A stretch of 64,000 nt of DNA from Lophium mytilinum (taxonomy: Eukaryota; Ascomycota; Dothideomycetes; Mytilinidiales; Mytilinidiaceae). Each line of letters begins with the position of its first letter. The first letter of the stretch is position 1. The notes below the pieces were generated by a model, which was not told the DNA's origin, did not search any database, and saw only the letters and a list, made by a program, of their open reading frames with translations. Both the position numbers and the translations under genes were made by a program. Below, one piece after another: positions 58,871 to 64,000 of the stretch. The stretch spans positions 68,155 to 132,154 of the forward strand of contig MU004200.1 of NCBI GenBank assembly GCA_010093605.1, read 5' to 3'.

Positions 58871-60024
58871 CCTCCTCTTCCCACGTCTCGACACATCACA
58901 ACCCGCCTCGCACACGACTTCATCCGGACTAGGGTGTACAGGGAGAAGTGGCCCGACCCTCGCGCCAGCTCTACATGCTTTGCCAACTTCGTCAACTTTC
59001 TTCTCGCGAGCCTTTTCGCCAGTTGTACAGTCACCGCCGACTGGAGTTGACTGGCGGGCGGACACCTGGCTTCTTCGAGATAGGGTTTCACACCGGACCA
59101 ATGCTTTGATGAAAGCTTCACTGATTCATAGCATTGGGGCCATGGATCGACACCGTGAAGTGCGAAAGCGCGGCGGCTATTCCAGAAAAAAACGCATGGC
59201 GAGCTATTCCAAGACCTTAGTTCAGCATCCCTGCAAAGCAGGCACCGCTACTATTAATATGGAGAGACGGCTGGCGTAACCTGGTAGAGCGTATAGCATG
59301 GATCGGTGGGGGAACTGGGGAGGGGAATTGGGGGAAGATCCGGATACGACTTGCTGGCTATCGACAAACCTGGACCTCGACATCCTTCATCGATCGCTCA
59401 CCGACATCGACTCCTCACTTCCTGGACCCGGATAGGATACGTATAACCCCACTAACCAACTCTCTCCCCTGGCGTTATTTGTTGTGTTTGATGGGGATCT
59501 GTTTGCGAGCACGCTTACTGGGCATTGGCTTGGATTTCTTTGGGACTGTATATAGATCTTCTATGGTTTTAGGGAGGTTTTTCATCTCTGGGGGGTTTGT
59601 CCCTGGGGGTTTTCCTTCCGCACAATGGAAACAAACACGAACAACTACTTCGGTTAGCTGTGCTTGTGATGCCGTGCGCTGTCTGTGATGGAGAGTCTAT
59701 GTGAAGTGAAGTACCTGTTCGGCTTGAGGGTCGGTACTTGCTTAGAGTAGGGAGAAGGATGTTGGCCTTGGTGTTGACATTTATCGAGGAGGCATATGTG
59801 GCCGTGGTCGATGTAGACTCTCACCATATAGAAGAAGTACTGAGAGGAGAAGTAGAGAAGGGTCACACAAGAGGGATAAAGCTACATCGCAGAGAAAGAC
59901 AGCAGCAACGGGAGGCTTACAACAATGGAAGATAGAATGCACCTTTTCAAGCGCCTCTTGTGGTAATGTAGAGGCAGAAAGTATACACAAGACCAGAAAA
60001 TACTCCCACCAATCTCACCACATC

Positions 60025-61451
60025 CTACCCCTCCCGCCTCTCCACAAACCCCCTCATCCCCATCAGCCCCAACCAAACCGCCTCCTCCGTCCTAATCGTC
60101 CGACTGCCCTGCCCCGGCACCAGGTTGACCCACTGATCAAACACCTCCCCAGCTCTCTCCTTCGTCACCCCTCTTTCCGCAAACTCCTTATCGTTCCCAA
60201 TCGCCGCCTCGATCCCCGCGACTCCACCAAAGACCAGTAATAGATGCTGATAATCCGTCGGCAGCGCAGCAGGTTTGTCGTCCTTTGCTGGGGCGAGCAG
60301 CTCCGACAGCGCCACGCCCCGTTCCGACGTCCCGATACTGACGTCGTACCCGCCCTCGAACGAACACTCCGTGAACACGGCGGACAGCGACGCGCACCGC
60401 CGCGTGGTGTAACCCCAGAAATACCCCGCCTCTTCGCGGGGGGCAGCGGGCGAGGTAGCCTCAGCGCTCAAGGCGGCAGGGTTGGTGTAGAGCTCTGAGA
60501 GAGCAGGGAACGATGCAGGCGATGCTGCGGAGGCGAACTTGAGCGTGACGCGGGAATTTGGGGGGATTGAATCCGCAACGCTGACCGGAGAGGGGAAGCC
60601 GCAATCGATCAGCGCGCCAGTGGTGCTAGCAGATGACTTCTTACTCGAGTCCACTTTCGCCTTTTTGGAACTGGGATGGACGGAGGAGGACGTGTTTGGG
60701 GATACGACGACGCCCTCGCGATACCGACACCACTCGTCAGCTTTGAGATGATGCGGCATGTCGAGGCTAGGGAGCGCGCCGGCTCCCCGGAGGCTCGGAT
60801 GCATGGGGAATAGATACTTGCGGAGGTGCGGCGGGGTTTCGACATAGGAGAGGATGTGGTAGAGGAACTGATTTGGGTCTTGCCAGGGCTCGTCGTCGGG
60901 TCGGATGGGGTGGCCGGGGTTGCGTGGCGTTTTTATAATAGATTGGCCATCGTCGAAGATAATGACTTCGTCGACGCTGAAGACAGCGCAGGCGCGGGCG
61001 ATGGTGCCAGCGAGGGAGATCTTGAGTTCGTAGGTTTGTGCGCTGTGGGGATATTAATGACTGTGATGAAAGCACAACATCAAGGAGAAAGAAGAAGCTT
61101 AGAGCGATTGATAGACATATGTTCAATACTTTTTCTAAGGATGAAAAACCAACATGATCAATCTTTCAAATTGATAATCAGACAGGACACGAACAAGATG
61201 GAAAACAGAAGTAAAACGCGCATCTATCTTGAACCTACTTGCTGATAACACTCCCCGGCAACGCAATACTTAACGTATGCTCTCTCCCCTTCTTCGGCTG
61301 AAAGACAGCAGTCGGCTTCGACGTATCAACGCCACTGGCCGGATCGCCTTGATGGAGAACGACATTGCGCTTCCTCTTCTACACACTCATTAGCACTTTC
61401 TCAGCCCCTCTTCTCTTTTCCAAAATGCCGCACCTTCGTGTTCGTAGCCAT
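60025..61451 (-). CDS. SPOUT-type putative RNA methyltransferase (C9orf114/SPOUT1 family)
   Basis: Three exons (61451-61434, 61378-61239, 61042-60025) encode 391 residues. The first exon codes only six residues (MATNTK); introns are 55 and 196 bp. HTLSIALPGSVISN followed by AQTYELKISLAGTIARACAVF opens the fold. FLYHILSYVETPPHLRKYLFP and HPSLRGAGALPSLDMPHHL are hallmark phrases of this family. Near the C-terminus HLLLVFGGVAGIEAAI (about residues 330-345) forms part of the trefoil knot that binds S-adenosylmethionine, followed by VPGQGSRTIRTEEA. An insert rich in Ser and Lys lies around residues 170-195. The human relative SPOUT1 binds RNA and is linked to spindle function; the fungal target is not known. 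It starts 221 bp from a divergent gene. Confidence 0.92.
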
Positions 61452-61672
61452 CTCAATTCCACCCAGCTGTTGTTGATCCGACGCGGCTTGCGACTGACGT
61501 TGAAAATATAAATCCGTCGCGCGAAGATCTCAGCACGGCGCGCATAACCAGGCACGAACGCGACTTCGCCGCAAACCTCAAATCTCACTCCCGCGCCGCA
61601 ATCCTTCAAGGCAGCTGTTCTCCAGACAGCCCTCCACCTCCTCTCAACCCAATCCACCAAGCGCAAAACACC
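61452..61672. promoter_or_regulatory. Bidirectional promoter, 221 bp
   Basis: The methyltransferase gene (minus) and the selenoprotein-K-like gene (plus) start 221 bp apart, so both promoters must lie here or overlap. No TATA box is evident. Confidence 0.65.
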
Positions 61673-62206
61673 ATGATGGCCGAAAAGGCCCCCCAAACCC
61701 CCGCCTACGTCTCCAACGGCGAGATTACCGCAAAACCCCTCAGCGCCCGTATCTCTGGAATCGCAGACTCAGCGTTCGTCTTCGTGATGCTGTATCTTAC
61801 GACTCTATTCTCTGTATGTTTTCTCTGTATCTACTATTCGCTTTTCTGCCTCCTCTATCCCTTATTATCTGTCGCCAAACGCTCTTCTATTATCTCTGCT
61901 ACCATTTCGCTACCGTCTCCTTTCATATCACCCCACCACCACTCGTGTAGAGTACTCGCACACGTTCTGACTATGATCGAATAGACCGACACCTACGCCG
62001 CCGCCCTCGGCTCCCCCTACCGCCGCTCCACCTCTGCATCTACACTGCTCCGCCCTTCAGGAGTCCGCGACAATCCTTCGCCTTATGGTCGCCTGACTGG
62101 TACACCACGAGGTGGCGGCGGAGGGTCAGGCAACATGGGACGTGTGAACGGCGACGGAGGAAGTCTGAGGTTGATGGCGAGCACGGGGTGTGGGGCGTGT
62201 GGCTAG
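61673..62206 (+). CDS. Selenoprotein K/G-like small membrane protein, Cys form
   Basis: Two exons (61673-61813, 61985-62206) encode 120 residues; the intron is 171 bp. The layout follows SelK: a short N-terminus with YVSNGEI (YVSNGQV in animal SelK), one membrane segment at about residues 26-47 (ISGIADSAFVFVMLYLTTLF), then a basic Gly/Arg/Pro/Ser-rich tail containing NMGRVNG, like the GRI block of SelK. The end reads STGCGACG. In animals the corresponding position near the C-terminus is selenocysteine; here cysteines stand at 116 and 119 and the only stop is a normal TAG. SelK works at the ER membrane in protein quality control and palmitoylation. The family call rests on layout and short motifs. 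The ATG at 61673 is followed at once by a second ATG. Confidence 0.75.
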
Positions 62207-62793
62207 GGAGCCGACCAGAGTGGTGGGATTGAAACCGTAAACCCCTAAACCCTCGTAGGATGGAGAAGAGAGCGAGGGGCCAATCCTGGCCATAGCCGGC
62301 TACGCAAAGTACGAGTATCCCACCTAGCGTCCAATGCGCTACACTGCACTTTAGGGACTCAATCTTCTACGGTACCGCTGTTCCCTGTGGGCTATTATGG
62401 ATGGTGCTCAATTGTACTGTACAAGATTTTTATGTATTCGTTTTGAGGTTTGACCCCCTGGAAGTCTGAGATCATGGCACACACTCGCCCACCGCCTGTC
62501 CTGTTGTGCGAGTCTCAACTGGAACAAACTTCTGAAATTTCTCTTCCTACTTTTCCGCTTTCATGCAAGTGCTATATTCTGCGTTAACGAAGAAGGAGAG
62601 TATATAGGGCTAGGGTAGGCTACGAAGACGGGACATCAATGCAACTCTTCCGTTACCATATCTAGCTTCATTAAAGAGACATGTCATACCAAAGCACCTT
62701 TCCATTAGTAAAGACACGTGCACTACTTCATTCGCATGCCCAACAAACAACCTACCCCATCCTCGATCCCCTCACTCCACCCTCACTCCACTT
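62207..62793. other. Intergenic, convergent 3' ends
   Basis: This lies between the ends of the SelK-like and aldehyde dehydrogenase genes. No gene or repeat is seen. Confidence 0.5.
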
Positions 62794-64000
62794 TCACTCC
62801 CCAAAAACCCACAAACTCGTCTGATTCATGAACCCCTTCAACCCCTCCAACCCCCCCTCGACGCCCAACCCACTCCACTTATGCCCGCCATACGGCACAT
62901 CAGCCGCAACATCAAAATGCGAGTTCACCCACACACTCCCCGCCTGCAGCCGTCTCGCCAACCGCTCCCCCCTCTCCACATCCTTACTCCACACGCTCGC
63001 GCCAAGCCCGGCCTTCCCGCTATTCGCGCGCGCCACCACCTCATCCTCCCCGCTCCACTTCAGCAGCGGTACAACGGGGCCGAACGCCTCCTCCACCACG
63101 ACGCGCGCGTCGTCGGGCGGGTTGTCGATGATGGCGGGCGTGATGAAGTACCCCTTCTCCGCCTCTACAACGCCGCCAGCGAGCGCGGGGGTGAGGGACT
63201 GCGCCGCGATGTCCGCGTACAAGTCCTTGACTTTCTCGAACCTGGACACAGCCTGCGTTAGCCAAACCCTACCCAGATCCGGTATTTGGGATTGGGGGAA
63301 AAGAAATGCGGAAGACGCACTGCATCGCATTCTGCACCGGCCCAACCATAACCCCCTCCTCGAACCCATCCCCCGTCCTAACATTCTCCCTCGTCCACTC
63401 AACCAACGCATCACGGAAGTCGTCGTAGATACTCTCATGCACGTAAAACCGCTTAACCAGCATACAAATCTGACCCGAGTTCAAAAACGCCATCGTCGCC
63501 AGCTTCGGCACAATCGCCGCGATATCGACATCCTCACAGATGATGGCGGGATCGTTGCCGCCGAGCTCGAGCGTCACGCGTTTCAGTGTCTTCGCGCAGC
63601 TCGCCATGACGAGTTTCCCCGTCGCGACGGAACCGGTGAAGCTGACCTTGTCGACGTCGGCGTGCTCGGTGAGCCAGGGGCCGAGGACGTCGGAGCCGGA
63701 GAGGACCTGCACAACACCGGGGGGGAAGATGGACATGGCGAGCTCGCCGAGCTTGAGGTCGCTGTAGGGGGTGTAGGGGGAGGGTTTCATGATGAAGGTG
63801 TTGCCTGTAATCAACGCTGGGCCGATCTGGTGGGAGTGTTAGCAAAAGCCTATCAAACCCCCTTCTTTTACCCTCTTCCCCTCTTCTCCCTCTCTTTTCA
63901 TCTCTCTCCCCCTCTTTTATACCGAGAAGAAACACACAAACCCACCTTCCCACAAGCCAACATAACCGGCCAATTCCACGGCACAATCCCCACCACCACC
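62794..64000 (-). CDS. Aldehyde dehydrogenase, 5' part outside the window
   Basis: Three exons are visible (from beyond 64000 to 63946, 63826-63321, 63241-62794), giving 335 C-terminal residues; introns are 119 and 79 bp. GIVPWNWPVMLACGKIGPAL and ITGNTFIMKPSPYTP form the NAD(P)-binding part. SFTGSVATGK, the catalytic glutamate in LELGGN and the catalytic cysteine in FLNSGQICMLVKR are intact. EAFGPVVPLLKW and the closing PYGGHKWSGLG are also standard. The enzyme oxidises an aldehyde to the acid with NAD(P)+; the substrate is not readable. About 130-150 N-terminal residues are missing beyond the edge. The final exon is very GC-rich, with ordinary codon use for this window. Confidence 0.95.

Larger units (their letters stand above)
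43767..60024. other. 16-kb gene-poor region with decayed repeats
   Basis: No complete gene is recognised. Features inside are listed separately: exon/intron-like tandem modules (45.5-50.2 kb), a purine-rich repeat (53.9-54.5 kb), a MITE (57.1 kb), a hairpin (57.9 kb) and an orphan promoter-like stretch (58.7 kb). Bases 43,770-45,500 look featureless. Frames at 50,662-50,856, 51,864-52,322 and 54,598-55,284 are the longest on the plus strand, but none shows a known domain. The whole may be an accessory or formerly repeated segment. Confidence 0.5.

Overview
The window is nuclear DNA of a filamentous ascomycete (Pezizomycotina). The genes have short spliceosomal introns (mostly 47-110 bp, GT-AG with GCTAAC/GCTAAT-type branch sites, two probable GC-AG), there is one strongly AT-rich block of the kind left by repeat-induced point mutation (RIP), and the gene families are typical of moulds (isocyanide synthase, AA9 polysaccharide monooxygenase, Yap-type bZIP, GPI-anchored cysteine-rich wall protein). 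A dothideomycete is my best guess, but that is inference. No rRNA, tRNA or CRISPR array was found.

Left part (1-23 kb). A minus-strand isocyanide synthase/Fe(II)-oxoglutarate dioxygenase fusion gene runs off the left edge. It is followed by a GPI-anchored six-cysteine protein gene, an EI24/Rrt8-type membrane protein gene, a single-exon gene for a Thr/Gly/His-rich repeat protein with a CRE and TATA promoter, a Yap-like bZIP factor gene, a head-to-head pair (phosducin-like PLP2 and a pyridoxamine-phosphate-oxidase-like flavoprotein), and a seven-exon sodium:solute symporter gene.

Middle (24-43.8 kb). An old-yellow-enzyme gene and an MFS exporter gene lie side by side. Then come lipoyl synthase and a five-exon amino acid permease with two GATA-factor sites upstream. 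A 2.9-kb RIP-like AT block with no open frames (about 35,530-38,470) separates these from an AA9 lytic polysaccharide monooxygenase gene with a Ser/Thr-rich linker and a charged C-terminal tail, and a TMEM205-like membrane protein gene.

Right part (43.8-64 kb). About 16 kb holds no gene I can recognise. It is not uniform: 45.5-50.2 kb is built from diverged tandem modules that look like exon plus long intron, 53.9-54.5 kb is a purine-rich degenerate repeat, and 57.1 kb carries a 90-bp TA-flanked MITE. Ordinary genes return with a SPOUT-type RNA methyltransferase (minus) sharing a 221-bp promoter with a selenoprotein-K-like gene that encodes Cys in place of Sec (plus), and an aldehyde dehydrogenase cut by the right edge.

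Most genes are unrelated housekeeping, transport or wall functions. The likely functional groupings are the isocyanide synthase (probably part of a cluster continuing to the left), the OYE-MFS pair, and the two divergent promoters. Exon borders were read by eye from splice motifs and frame continuity; all multi-exon models close in frame.
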